Below are positions 28,894-37,587 of a stretch of 64,000 bases of DNA, piece after piece. Position numbers and translations under genes: made by a program. The notes under the pieces are model-generated. The model was not told the DNA's origin, did not search any database, and saw only the letters and a program-made list of their open reading frames with translations. The stretch is from the NCBI GenBank assembly GCA_017504405.1, contig JAFVRG010000012.1:1-64000 (forward strand), written 5' to 3'. How positions within the stretch are numbered: position 1 is the first letter of the stretch; each line of letters begins with the position of its first letter. The DNA is from Clostridia bacterium. GTDB taxonomy: Bacteria; Bacillota; Clostridia; Oscillospirales; CAG-272.

Positions 28894-30699
28894 TTATTTC
28901 TTGTATGCAGGGCCGTAATTAGCGCAAGCGCGGTAATCCTGTCCTTCCTTATCCATACCGAAAGCGTTCCAAGCCGCAGGGCGGAAAATCTTCTCGGTGG
29001 GTACGTTGTGCATGCAAACGGGGATGCGGAGCATCGAGCACATGGTGATAAGGTCAGCACCGATATGACCGTAGCTGATTGCGCCGTGGTTAGCGCCCCA
29101 GTTGTTCATAACCTCGTATGCGGTCTTGAAGGGGCTGCCTTCCTTACCGTCGCAGCGAGGAGTGAACCAGGTGCAGGGCCAGGTGGGGTCGGTACGCATC
29201 ATAAGCGTCTTTGTAACGTCGTCGGGAAGCTGTACAGTCCAGCCCTCAGCAATCTGAAGAACAGGGCCAAGTCCCTTAACGAGGTTAAGTCTTATCATAG
29301 TAGCGGGCATTTCCGCACGGGTTGTGAAGGAGGAGGAGAATCCGCCGCCTCTGAAATAGCCGTTATCTGCTGCGGGCCAGGTGGTTGCGGCAGTCATGGT
29401 TTCGATGTCCTCATCGGTAACCTCCCACCATCTCTTCATAACAGGCTCGCCATTCTCGTCACGGCACTCACCGCAAGCGTCAAGTGCGGTTGCACCGGAG
29501 TTGATGAGGTGGATAAATCCGCCGTTTTCAAGAGCCTTGCCCTCTACGTCATAGCCGGAAGCTCTCTTGCAAGCCTCGGGAGACCAGTAGGTACGTACGT
29601 CGGAGAACATCTGAGCACGGTTGGTAAGCAGCTTCATAAAGAGCATACCGATACCGTTGAGAACGTCGTTCTCGGTTGCGAGTATGTAGGGCTCACGTGC
29701 GCCGTTGTGGTCAAAGGTGGAGTTGAGGAGCGCCTCGGGGAAGTCACAGTTGGGATAGAAGTCCGTCCACTGTCTCTGACCCTGGAATCCGCCTGCAATA
29801 GCGTTGTGTCCAACCATTTCCTCTTCTCTTCCCTCGGGAAGGTTGGGGTTGCCGTTGAACAAATCCTTGATTATGCAGTACATCTTAGCGAGGAAGTCCC
29901 ACTGCTCAGCCTTCTTCTCATCAGAGGTCTTAACGAATTCGGGGTTTTTGTCCCAGCCCTCCTTGCAATGAGTCTTAATCCAAGCCTTAGCCTTCTCAAC
30001 CTCAGCGGCATCATAGATGCCCTCGGTCATTCGACGGATGATTTCAACCTCGTCAACAGACTCAACACGCATACCGAGATAATCCTCGATGAATGCAGGG
30101 TCAATGATAGAGCCGCCGATACCCATGCAGATAGAGCCTATCTGGAGGTAGGACTTGCCACGCATAGTAGCAACTGCGATAGCGGCACGGCCGAAGCGAA
30201 GGAGCTTCTCCTTAACGTCCTCGGGAATATTGGTAACCTCGTCGAGGTTCTGAACGTCGTGTCCGTAGATACCGAATGCGGGCAGACCCTTCTGTGCGTG
30301 GGTTGCGAGAACCGATGCGAGGTAAACTGCGCCGGGACGCTCGGTGCCGTTGAAGCCCCAAACACCCTTGATAGTATTGGTATCCATATCCATTGTCTCC
30401 GAGCCGTAGCACCAGCAGGGAGTAACGGTGAGGGTGATATCAACGCCCTCCTTCTTGAATTTAGCGGCGCATGCTGCGGATTCTGCAACACGTCCGATGG
30501 TGGTGTCTGCTATAACTACCTTAACGGGGTCACCGTTGGAGTAGCAGAGATTTTCCTCAAAAAGCTTCTTTGCGGCGTTAGCCATAGCCATAGTCTGGTC
30601 CTCGAGGCTCTCACGAACCTTCAACGGGCCACGGCGTCCGTCGATAGTCGGTCTGATACCGATTACGGGATAGTCGCCGATAAGTCTGTTCTTTGCCAT
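28894..30699 (-). CDS. fucI: L-fucose isomerase
   Basis: 601 residues, near the E. coli length (591). It converts L-fucose to L-fuculose with a Mn2+ ion. Recognisable parts are [43 protein letters not shown] and [15 protein letters not shown] 30699 is preferred over the upstream 30708 because AGAGAGG is 9 nt before it. It is divergent from the kinase and supplies fuculose for the aldolase in the BMC operon 14 kb away. Confidence 0.96.
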   Translation of the reverse strand: MAKNRLIGDYPVIGIRPTIDGRRGPLKVRESLEDQTMAMANAAKKLFEENLCYSNGDPVKVVIADTTIGRVAESAACAAKFKKEGVDITLTVTPCWCYGSETMDMDTNTIKGVWGFNGTERPGAVYLASVLATHAQKGLPAFGIYGHDVQNLDEVTNIPEDVKEKLLRFGRAAIAVATMRGKSYLQIGSICMGIGGSIIDPAFIEDYLGMRVESVDEVEIIRRMTEGIYDAAEVEKAKAWIKTHCKEGWDKNPEFVKTSDEKKAEQWDFLAKMYCIIKDLFNGNPNLPEGREEEMVGHNAIAGGFQGQRQWTDFYPNCDFPEALLNSTFDHNGAREPYILATENDVLNGIGMLFMKLLTNRAQMFSDVRTYWSPEACKRASGYDVEGKALENGGFIHLINSGATALDACGECRDENGEPVMKRWWEVTDEDIETMTAATTWPAADNGYFRGGGFSSSFTTRAEMPATMIRLNLVKGLGPVLQIAEGWTVQLPDDVTKTLMMRTDPTWPCTWFTPRCDGKEGSPFKTAYEVMNNWGANHGAISYGHIGADLITMCSMLRIPVCMHNVPTEKIFRPAAWNAFGMDKEGQDYRACANYGPAYKK

Positions 30700-30753
30700 A
30701 ATAAACAACCTCTCTTGTATGTAAAATTTGTCGAAGCGTTACTTCTTGAATAT

Positions 30754-30782
30754 ATTTTAACATAAAAATTTTTACACTGCAA
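30754..30782 (-). promoter_or_regulatory. Promoter of fucI
   Basis: Minus strand TTGCAG (30777-30782), 17 bp, TAAAAT (30754-30759). Confidence 0.65.
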
Positions 30783-30822
30783 CACATTTTTATAAATATT
30801 TGCATATTTTTTTCTTATATTA

Positions 30823-30851
30823 TGGACAAATTGCCAAAAAAGTGATATACT
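30823..30851 (+). promoter_or_regulatory. Promoter of the fuculose/rhamnulose kinase
   Basis: TGGACA (30823-30828), 17 bp, TATACT (30846-30851), about 30 bp before the start. The divergent fucI promoter is about 40 bp away, so one regulator could control both. Confidence 0.6.
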
Positions 30852-30882
30852 TAATCTGTAAAAATCAAAAAGGAGCAAAATG

Positions 30883-32358
30883 ATGGCAAAAAAGGTTTTA
30901 GCTTTTGACTTTGGCGCTTCGAGCGGCCGTGCAATGCTCGGCTCGTTTGAGGACGGAAAAATAAACGTAGAGGAGATACACCGCTTTTCCAACGACACCG
31001 TTATTGTAAACGGCAGAATGCACTGGGATATTCTCCGACTCTTCTTTGAGGTTAAAACTGCAATAAACAAGGCAGTTAAAATGTGCAAAATAGACGCTAT
31101 CGGTATAGATACCTGGGGCGTTGACTTCGGTATGCTCGACGATAACGGCGAGCTGATGGCTAACCCCGTCTGCTACCGTGACGAGCGCACCGTCGGTATG
31201 CCCGAGGAGGTTTTTGAGAAGATAACCAAGCATGAGCTCTATTCCCGCACGGGAACGCAGACCTTGCGTATAAACACCCTCTATCAGCTCTACTATCTTG
31301 CAAAATACCGCCCGTCGGTTATGGAGAGAATTGATAAGATTCTGTTCACCCCCGACCTTATGGCGTATTTCCTCACGGGCAAGAAGCGTTGTGAGGCAAC
31401 CATATCCTCAACCTCTAACTTCTTTGACCCCTATAACAAGAAATTTGATACCGAGCTCCTTGAAAAGCTTGGAATACGCTCGGATATTCTGCCCGAGATA
31501 ATTCAGCCGGGCGAGAGCTACGGTATGCTCTCCGATGCTCTTTGCGAGGAGTTTGACTGCGAGCCTATTCCCGTAGTTGCGGTATGCACGCACGATACGG
31601 CGAGCGCTGTTGCGGCAGCACCCACCGAGGGTGATTTCGTGTACATAAGCTGTGGCACCTGGAGCCTTTTCGGCACCGAGCTGTCAGCTCCCCTCATCAA
31701 TGACGAGAGTGAGAGAATAGACTATACAAACGAGGGCGGATACAACAACACGACCAGATTTTTGCGTAACATTATGGGTCTGTGGCTCATTCAGGAGTCA
31801 CGCCGTCAGTGGATAAGAGAGGGCGAGAACGTAAGCTACGGCGACCTCGAGCGTGAGGCGCTGGCGTGCGAGCCGTTTCAGTGCTTTATCGACTGCGATG
31901 CTCCCGAATTTGAAACCTCGGGCGACCTTCCCAACCGTGTTCGCAAATTCTGCGAGGTAACGGGACAGTACGTGCCGAAAACACGTGGCGAGGTTATGAG
32001 ATGTATCTATGAGAGCCTTGCTATGAAGTATAAGCTTCATTTTGAAACTCTGCGTAAGGCTACGGGCAAGAGCTTTGAGAATATAAACATTCTCGGCGGC
32101 GGAATCAAGGATACGTTCCTTTGCAGTCTTACCGCAGATGCAACGGGTGTTCCCGTATATGCAGGCCCTGCTGAGGCTACCGTTATGGGTAATATAGCAG
32201 TTCAGCTCATTTCTCTCGGCGAAATCAAGGATTGGAAAGAGGCGAGAAAAATCGTCGGCGATTCAATTGAGCTTAAGACCTATCTGCCTAAGGATACCAA
32301 GTCATGGGACGAGGCGTTTGTCGAGTATTCAAAATATCTTGGCAAGAGCGCAAAATAA
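30883..32358 (+). CDS. FGGY kinase, L-fuculokinase/rhamnulokinase type
   Basis: 491 residues. AFDFGASSGRAMLG is the ATP-binding start; GIDTWGVDFGMLD, SCGTWSLFGTE and NILGGGIKDTFLCSLTADATG are typical of the RhaB branch of FGGY kinases. By sequence it is RhaB-like, but its divergent pairing with fucI and the downstream fuculose-phosphate aldolase argue for L-fuculose as substrate; it may take both sugars. ATG 30883 is 7 nt from AGGAG; ATG 30880 is the alternative. A 3' region with a hairpin array follows. Confidence 0.88.
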   Translation: MAKKVLAFDFGASSGRAMLGSFEDGKINVEEIHRFSNDTVIVNGRMHWDILRLFFEVKTAINKAVKMCKIDAIGIDTWGVDFGMLDDNGELMANPVCYRDERTVGMPEEVFEKITKHELYSRTGTQTLRINTLYQLYYLAKYRPSVMERIDKILFTPDLMAYFLTGKKRCEATISSTSNFFDPYNKKFDTELLEKLGIRSDILPEIIQPGESYGMLSDALCEEFDCEPIPVVAVCTHDTASAVAAAPTEGDFVYISCGTWSLFGTELSAPLINDESERIDYTNEGGYNNTTRFLRNIMGLWLIQESRRQWIREGENVSYGDLEREALACEPFQCFIDCDAPEFETSGDLPNRVRKFCEVTGQYVPKTRGEVMRCIYESLAMKYKLHFETLRKATGKSFENINILGGGIKDTFLCSLTADATGVPVYAGPAEATVMGNIAVQLISLGEIKDWKEARKIVGDSIELKTYLPKDTKSWDEAFVEYSKYLGKSAK

Positions 32359-32375
32359 TGGGGCTTGTGCCCTTG

Positions 32376-32575
32376 GCGTGTTCTCCGTTAAGGATAACAC
32401 GCCATGAAATAAATCCCTTGCGGGATTTGTGAAATGCACCTTGTGCATAAAATTCGCTTTCAGCGAGTGAAATGCCTCTCGGCATTGGTGGATTTATTTC
32501 ATTTCATGTACTACCGAAGGGAGTACATTTCATGATTGCCTTGCAATCATTTCATGTGCGTAGCACATTTCATTC
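32376..32575 (+). repeat. GAAAT-spaced multi-hairpin array, copy A
   Basis: Eight short inverted repeats in 200 nt. H0 (GCGTGTT-13 nt-AACACGC, 32376-32402) is followed by seven hairpins with 5-7 bp stems and mostly 3-4 nt loops. They begin at 32411, 32435, 32453, 32472, 32507, 32533 and 32554. The linkers are GTGAAAT in the first half and ATTTCAT in the second. TGAAATAAATCC (32405-32416) pairs with GGATTTATTTCA (32490-32501) around the first group. It lies in the 3' region of the kinase gene, before a terminator. Copy B at 39483-39683 is inverted. I do not recognise a named family. Confidence 0.9.
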
Positions 32576-32586
32576 AAAAAGAAAGT

Positions 32587-32615
32587 GGAACAGGCTATAA
32601 AACCTGTTCCTTTTT
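32587..32615 (+). terminator. Terminator after array A
   Basis: GGAACAGG pairs with CCTGTTCC, followed by five T. It ends the kinase transcript after the array. On the minus strand, CAACCGTAGAC lies just before the same stem, a decayed copy of the pre-terminator element (E4). Confidence 0.85.
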
Positions 32616-32647
32616 GTCTACGGTTGTGCCAAAATCCGTTTGCCCGT

Positions 32648-32772
32648 GATATGTCGCTTGTGCGACGTGATATGCCGACGAGGTCGGCGTGGTAATGAAA
32701 TCTGTCACAGACAGATGAAATCTACCTGCGGTGGATGAAATTGTTATACGATGAAATCCTGCTACGCAGGGT
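32648..32772. repeat. Second, variant hairpin array
   Basis: Hairpins GTCGC-TTGT-GCGAC, GCCGAC-GAG-GTCGGC, CTGTC-ACA-GACAG, CTACC-TGC-GGTGG and CCTGC-TAC-GCAGG are separated by GTGATAT (twice) and ATGAAAT (four times). One unit (TGTTATACG) is degenerate. The design matches array A but the hairpins are different. No gene is seen in 32616-32777. Confidence 0.8.
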
Positions 32773-32778
32773 AAAGAA

Positions 32779-32802
32779 AAAGCTCCGATTTCTCGGAGCT
32801 TT
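32779..32802 (-). terminator. Terminator of the secreted protein/peptide operon
   Basis: A perfect 10-bp stem AAAGCTCCGA/TCGGAGCTTT with a 4-nt loop; the minus strand continues TTCTTT. It can also act on the plus strand. Confidence 0.85.
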
Positions 32803-32822
32803 CTTTTGTTTAGGTTGTGGAA

Positions 32823-32960
32823 TTATAAATCCCAATTTAAGGGGAGTTCCCAAATACCTACGGTATTGTCGTTATTACCCTGACTGTTTATAGAGAGGGT
32901 GATGAACTCCTCACTCTTAACCTTAATTACTTCAAAAGTGGGCTTTACGTAATTTTTCAT
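32823..32960 (-). CDS. 45-residue peptide downstream of the secreted protein
   Basis: A 45-residue ORF with a strong AGGAGG 8 nt before ATG, starting 14 nt after the stop of the large secreted protein and followed by a terminator. The sequence begins MKNYVKPTFEVIKVKSEE; the second half is Asn-rich and ends in WELPLNWDL. No signal peptide, no Cys, no transmembrane segment. The leader-like acidic N-terminal part and distinct C-terminal part recall small precursor peptides, but no maturation enzyme is adjacent. Function unknown; the gene itself is well supported by its translation signals. Confidence 0.7.
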   Translation of the reverse strand: MKNYVKPTFEVIKVKSEEFITLSINSQGNNDNTVGIWELPLNWDL

Positions 32961-32974
32961 TTATTTACCCTCCT

Positions 32975-35761
32975 TTAAGCCTCTGCGAACAGAGAATGAA
33001 TGTACGCTATCGGAGCCTGAACACGAAGGTCCTCGTAATTTGCGTAGTACCATTCGCTTATGCCCTTCATAGATACAGCGCCGTTTGCGTCACTGTGATT
33101 TGCGCTTTCAGCATTTACGTAGGTGATATCGCCGTTTGCATCTATTACAAACGCTCTGTAAATCATCTTTGCCTCAAGCTGTGCTGTCTGTAGCTCTGCG
33201 CCGTCAACGAGCGAGCCGTCCGCCTTGAACATATTGATAAGGTCACCGTAATTGTCCTTATCATAATAGGTCTCGCCATCCTTGAGCGCTACGTAGTTTG
33301 TCGTGTAGGCAAACAAAACGTATTTGTCGGTTGAGTAATCCGTGTACATCTCCTGCTCAGCTGCAGAAATGGTCTTGAGCGTTGCTCCGTCGCCGATGGT
33401 TCCCCATACAGCTGCGCTGTTTTCTGAGGTAACCTCGCCGCCCTCATAGGTTACGGTATAGTCCTTAAACGCCGTGCCGTCCTTGTAGTATGCGGTGAGT
33501 GCGCCGTAACCGGTAATATCATAGTACTTCGCAACGTCGGTGTTTATTGCGTAAATCGAGCGCAGACCGATATTTTTGTTAGTGCGTGCCTGGAAGCCGA
33601 CGAACTTAACAATATTAGAGTAATTTGCGCTGTCGATTATTGCCTGAAGCTCTGCCTTATCAGCCTTGCCAAGCTCATAGCCGTTGAACAGGTTGTAGAA
33701 GGTTGCGTTAAGGCTGTCTGCGTTAAGACCGCTTGCGTTGAGCTTATAGTAGTAGCAAAGGTCAGCGAAATGGTTCTGCGCCAGCTGGTCAGCTGTAAGA
33801 GCTACGTCATACGTACGGATATAGTACTGCTGGAACGCATAGTTGTTTGCACTGAAGGTGTAAGCTCCCATAGTGCTGTGTCCGTTTTCGACAGCCGTCG
33901 ATGTTTTGGTTACGAAGCTGTCGCCGTCCTTTACAATATACGAGCTCTTATTGTATGTGCTCGTTGCATCGTCAGTGCCGCTGTCTGTTATCGAACCGAT
34001 AACTGCCGTCTGAAGGAAGTCGCCCTCGCTTAGCGCTATTGTGTGAGTTGCTTTTCTGTCATTGAGCTTCGTACCGTCATAGTAGAACGTGGTTTGCGCT
34101 CCCGCCCATAGAATTCTCTGCGTACCGGTCTGCGAGCCCTTCCTTGCTACCGTTTCTGTTGTGAACTCACTTGTAAGGTAGCTGTCATACTCGTAAGCGT
34201 TCAGATAGAGGGAGGATGAGGGTGTCCAATTCTCATCATTGTCTGAATATGCGTGCGAGAGTATTACTCCTGCGCCTTGAGCGTCGCTGTAGGGCGTGGT
34301 AGTGAGTATTCCGCCCGATACCGATATGGAGCCGCCCCTTGAATAAACGATGTAGTATTTGCCCTCGTTTGCTCCTGCCGAAATTCTGACGTAGGCACGA
34401 GTGCCTGCGTTATCGAAGGGCTTCGTGCTTTCCTGACCGGTGGTGAGGATTACCCTGTAATCTCCGGTATCGGTGAGAGTTCCGCTATATACGTCATCAG
34501 CCTCGATGTTTGTCATATCAACGAAGGACATAAGGTGTCCGTCATTATACCAAAGATTCTTGTAATACTCGAAGGAGAGAGGTATGTAGTCGGTGGGAGC
34601 GTCAAGGATAGCCTGCATCTCAAGAACGGCAGCCTCGTCGCAATTGCCGACGCCGTATTTGCTGAAAAGTCCGTAGAAGGAGCTCCATTCCTTTTCATTG
34701 AAGGGCGTGCTCTTAAACGAGGTGGGAACGTCGAGCTTGTAGTAATAGCAAAGGTCAGCAAAATGGTTCTGAGCCATCTGAGCCGCTGTCAGCTGTGACT
34801 TATAGGTTCTGATGAAATAGTGCTGGAAGCCCGTTGCACCTGCTCTTGTCGCAAGTATTCCACCGTTTGTTGAATAGGCAGAGGTTGCTGCCGCATTTAC
34901 CGTGTTAATACCGTCTACCGAGTACATATAGTATGATGCATATGTCTTGGCATCGGAGGTGGAGGAGGCGGTGCCCGACATATAACCGACGTATGCGGTA
35001 TGCAGAGAACCGTACTGCGGCATTGTGAAGGTGGTTTTCGTCACTCTGTTATGAATTCCGCCGGTCTGATAGAAAAAGAAGGTATTTCCCGTAACGGTGA
35101 GGAAACGAGAGGTTCCGCTCGATACCGTTCCGTTATCCTTGGACGTGAATTCCACGGTCATCTGATTTGTTGAATCTAAAAGATAGTCATCAACGGTAAC
35201 GCCGTTGTTTATCTGGTGATGATTCTGGGAAAGAGTCCATTTCGTAGGTCCTGCGCTGAGATTGAGGGTGTCATCCTCTGAAAATGCGTGAGCAATAAGA
35301 ACGCCTACGTAGGTGTCGCTCTCCGTGAACAAAAGCTCGCCCTTATCGTTTATCGTATAGGCTGCGCCTCTGTTGTAAATCTGATAATACTTACCCTTAT
35401 TGGCTCCGCCGACGATTTTTATGTAGGAATGGTGGCCGTTGTAAATTCCGCCGGCATTACCTGTCGGCTCGATTCCTGCACTGGTGTAAACGAGCTTATA
35501 ATCAGCCTCGTTTGCCGCAATCAGCGCCTTCAAATCCGCATCATTTGCGTCGGTGAACTCGATAGAGTTGTCCTCGGTGATGCCCGTCAGGTCAACGAAT
35601 GACATAAGATTATCGTTGTACCAGAGGTCCTCATAGCCCGAGAAGCTCTTGTCGGTTCTGTATTCCGTGCCGCCGTCTGCAAATGATACGAGTGCAATTG
35701 CGGGAATTGCGCATACTATCATTATCGCAGCAAGAAATACTGATAAAATTTTCTTACTCAT
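32975..35761 (-). CDS. Large secreted protein with two tandem LamG-like modules
   Basis: 928 residues. Residues 1-29 are a signal peptide (MSKKILSVFLAAIMIV..., cut near SFADG). Two modules of about 320 residues each start with a LWYNDxxLMSFVDxT motif and end with the shared motif FQxYxIRTYxxxLTAxQxAQNHFADLCYYYKL, typical of concanavalin/LamG-like folds. The last 200 residues form a different beta-rich domain (IGLRSIYAINTD; KMIYRAFVIDANG). There is no LPxTG or C-terminal anchor. It is probably a released or wall-associated glycan- or matrix-binding protein. It shares an operon with the 45-residue peptide and is divergent from an AraC regulator. Confidence 0.85.
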   Translation of the reverse strand: MSKKILSVFLAAIMIVCAIPAIALVSFADGGTEYRTDKSFSGYEDLWYNDNLMSFVDLTGITEDNSIEFTDANDADLKALIAANEADYKLVYTSAGIEPTGNAGGIYNGHHSYIKIVGGANKGKYYQIYNRGAAYTINDKGELLFTESDTYVGVLIAHAFSEDDTLNLSAGPTKWTLSQNHHQINNGVTVDDYLLDSTNQMTVEFTSKDNGTVSSGTSRFLTVTGNTFFFYQTGGIHNRVTKTTFTMPQYGSLHTAYVGYMSGTASSTSDAKTYASYYMYSVDGINTVNAAATSAYSTNGGILATRAGATGFQHYFIRTYKSQLTAAQMAQNHFADLCYYYKLDVPTSFKSTPFNEKEWSSFYGLFSKYGVGNCDEAAVLEMQAILDAPTDYIPLSFEYYKNLWYNDGHLMSFVDMTNIEADDVYSGTLTDTGDYRVILTTGQESTKPFDNAGTRAYVRISAGANEGKYYIVYSRGGSISVSGGILTTTPYSDAQGAGVILSHAYSDNDENWTPSSSLYLNAYEYDSYLTSEFTTETVARKGSQTGTQRILWAGAQTTFYYDGTKLNDRKATHTIALSEGDFLQTAVIGSITDSGTDDATSTYNKSSYIVKDGDSFVTKTSTAVENGHSTMGAYTFSANNYAFQQYYIRTYDVALTADQLAQNHFADLCYYYKLNASGLNADSLNATFYNLFNGYELGKADKAELQAIIDSANYSNIVKFVGFQARTNKNIGLRSIYAINTDVAKYYDITGYGALTAYYKDGTAFKDYTVTYEGGEVTSENSAAVWGTIGDGATLKTISAAEQEMYTDYSTDKYVLFAYTTNYVALKDGETYYDKDNYGDLINMFKADGSLVDGAELQTAQLEAKMIYRAFVIDANGDITYVNAESANHSDANGAVSMKGISEWYYANYEDLRVQAPIAYIHSLFAEA

Positions 35762-35827
35762 AAAAAGTCTCCTTTTTTATTTTTTGCAACACCCGCTTTA
35801 ATTGATTGAGAGGTGTGCTGTATTTTA

Positions 35828-35856
35828 ATTATAAAATAAGGGCATGTTTTTTTCAA
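35828..35856 (-). promoter_or_regulatory. Promoter of the secreted protein gene
   Basis: Minus strand TTGAAA (35851-35856), 17 bp, TATAAT (35828-35833). Confidence 0.75.
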
Positions 35857-35972
35857 TGATATATGTTTACGAAACACTTGACATATATTGACTTTTGTGG
35901 TGCAAGCTATACAAAAATTAAAAAAACATGCTATAATTATATTGGCTATAATCAATCATGGGGGAGATGGAA

Positions 35973-36782
35973 ATGTTTGAATTTAACGGCGGAATTATGC
36001 GGCATAATCTTATGCAGCCTGTCGGGTTTCGCTATAAGGAAAAGTCGCACAGCGATTACTATACCTTCTTTCATTTTTTTGATAGCGTTGAGCTTAACGT
36101 TTCGGACAATATATTCATCACCACCTCACACGCTGTTATAATAGTGGATAAGGGTGCGGTTTTCGAATCAAATTCACTCATATCCTATCCTATGCACTAT
36201 TCCTGGTTTCGCTTTGACTGCGACAAGTCGGATCTCGACGCTCTCGGCGTAGAGTTAAACCGTCCCTATTATCCCGAAAGGTACGGCGAGATATTCAAGC
36301 TGACTGAGAGACTGCAAAACCTGTTTATGAACAAAAACGCCGACGAGAAGCTTGGAATGACGAATATCGAGGCTATCAACAATACCATATGTGAAATAAT
36401 GAAAAGAGTTGGCTTTGGCGAGAGGGACACCCACATCGGCTCGACTGTCAGGGACAGACTTCTCAGCCTGCGTGCGGAGCTTTACGACAAGGTTGGCGAG
36501 AGATGGTCGCTCGACAAAATGGCGCATTACGTAAATTACAATAAATGCTATTTCGTGAGAGCGTACAAAAAATTCTTCGGCGTATCTCCGATAGACGATT
36601 TTATAAATATCAAGATGGATAAGGCGAAGGAGTATCTCTCCTCGACTGAATATAAGTCGGGCGACATTTCCGCTATGCTTGGGTATAACGATTATACTCA
36701 GTTTTCACGCCAGTTTAAAAAGAAGGTCGGCATCTCCCCGACTGAATACAGAACGAAATATCAAAAATACACCCACGTATAA
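35973..36782 (+). CDS. AraC-family transcriptional regulator
   Basis: 269 residues. The N-terminal part (about 1-150) is a sensing domain of cupin type by position only. The C-terminal 100 residues are the double HTH of AraC/XylS: WSLDKMAHYVNYNKCYFVRAYKK and ISAMLGYNDYTQFSRQFKKKVGISPTEYR. ATG 35973 has GGGGGAG 6 nt before it, better than the upstream ATG 35958. It is divergent from the secreted-protein gene, which it may control. Confidence 0.9.
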   Translation: MFEFNGGIMRHNLMQPVGFRYKEKSHSDYYTFFHFFDSVELNVSDNIFITTSHAVIIVDKGAVFESNSLISYPMHYSWFRFDCDKSDLDALGVELNRPYYPERYGEIFKLTERLQNLFMNKNADEKLGMTNIEAINNTICEIMKRVGFGERDTHIGSTVRDRLLSLRAELYDKVGERWSLDKMAHYVNYNKCYFVRAYKKFFGVSPIDDFINIKMDKAKEYLSSTEYKSGDISAMLGYNDYTQFSRQFKKKVGISPTEYRTKYQKYTHV

Positions 36783-36810
36783 AAAAGCTCCGCTGACAGC
36801 GGAGTTTTTT
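36781..36810 (+). terminator. Terminator of the AraC gene
   Basis: CTCCGCT-GAC-AGCGGAG flanked by A and T runs, immediately after the stop codon. Confidence 0.85.
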
Positions 36811-36864
36811 GTTAAATGTGAAATAAAAACGCACCGCCTTCATAGAATAAATATGGAGGTGCGT

Positions 36865-37446
36865 ATGGAGATAAAAATAACAGAGATAAATCGGGTGTTT
36901 TCCGAATCGGGCGCAGTTCTGCTGGCGGCATCTCTTGACTCGCTCGCCTTTGAGGGCGGTAAGGGCAGCGGCAGGGCGGAGAAATATTATAGGGAAATCA
37001 ATGACAGATATCTTGATTCTCTTGAAAAGGCGGTGTTTCCCCGACTGCAAGGCGCATATATATCAAGCCCCGACCCAAAGGTGCGTTTTAAATACAAAAG
37101 AATTGATTTTTCGCACAGGATAACCGTTCAGAATAAAACCGCAAAATATATATCGGTAACCCGTACCGTCACAATGAAAAAGAGGGGCAGAGAAATTGCC
37201 TATCGGCTGTCGGGTGACGTCATATCGCAAAAGAGTGGAAGGCTGTTGCCTGTAAATCTGTTCATTTCACGTATAAGGCTCTTTCGCCTCGGACGCAGGT
37301 TGAAAAAAACTCTCGGTGAGAGGGTGAAGCTATCATCCTTTTATATAAATTCAGAGGTACAGATTGTTCTCATATACAGCTCGGAAAAAAACGTGTACGA
37401 GTGCCGAGTCTGCGGGGAAGTGCTGACAAAGAGAAGAAAGCAATAA
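36865..37446 (+). CDS. Conserved-looking protein of unknown function, 193 residues
   Basis: A soluble, basic protein with no signal peptide or transmembrane segment, and a mixed alpha/beta look. It opens with MEIKITEINRVFSESGAVLLAASL and ends with a CRVCGEVLTKRRKQ tail containing one CxxC. ATG 36865 is 4 nt after GGAGGT; ATG 36853 would place the ribosome site inside the gene. I do not recognise the family. A SigF/SigG-like upstream sequence was considered but is too weak to claim. Confidence 0.65.
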   Translation: MEIKITEINRVFSESGAVLLAASLDSLAFEGGKGSGRAEKYYREINDRYLDSLEKAVFPRLQGAYISSPDPKVRFKYKRIDFSHRITVQNKTAKYISVTRTVTMKKRGREIAYRLSGDVISQKSGRLLPVNLFISRIRLFRLGRRLKKTLGERVKLSSFYINSEVQIVLIYSSEKNVYECRVCGEVLTKRRKQ

Positions 37447-37532
37447 AAATTTCATACAACCCGAAAAACCGTTTATGAGTGCCTCTCTGACAGTTCGGTT
37501 GTGAAAAAAGGAAAGGGAAAAATGAAAAAAAC

Positions 37533-37561
37533 TTGCTTTTCAACCGACGGCGTGATATAAT
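37533..37561 (+). promoter_or_regulatory. Promoter of the GH16 gene
   Basis: TTGCTT (37533-37538), 17 bp, TATAAT (37556-37561). Confidence 0.7.
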
Positions 37562-37587
37562 TATTAAAAAATGAGAGTGAGGTTTTT

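Noticed and set aside
29008-30765. A 585-residue open frame on the plus strand opposite fucI
   Set aside because: It is a codon-bias shadow of fucI. It has no ribosome site, its composition is unnatural, and the fucI frame has clear family motifs.
32376-32772. CRISPR array
   Set aside because: The repeated part is only a 5-7 nt linker and the variable parts are themselves hairpins. There are no 25-40 nt direct repeats and no cas genes.
36790-36864. Sporulation sigma-factor promoter before the 193-residue unknown gene
   Set aside because: TGAAAT and CATAGAATA have a suitable distance but match SigF/SigG consensus poorly.
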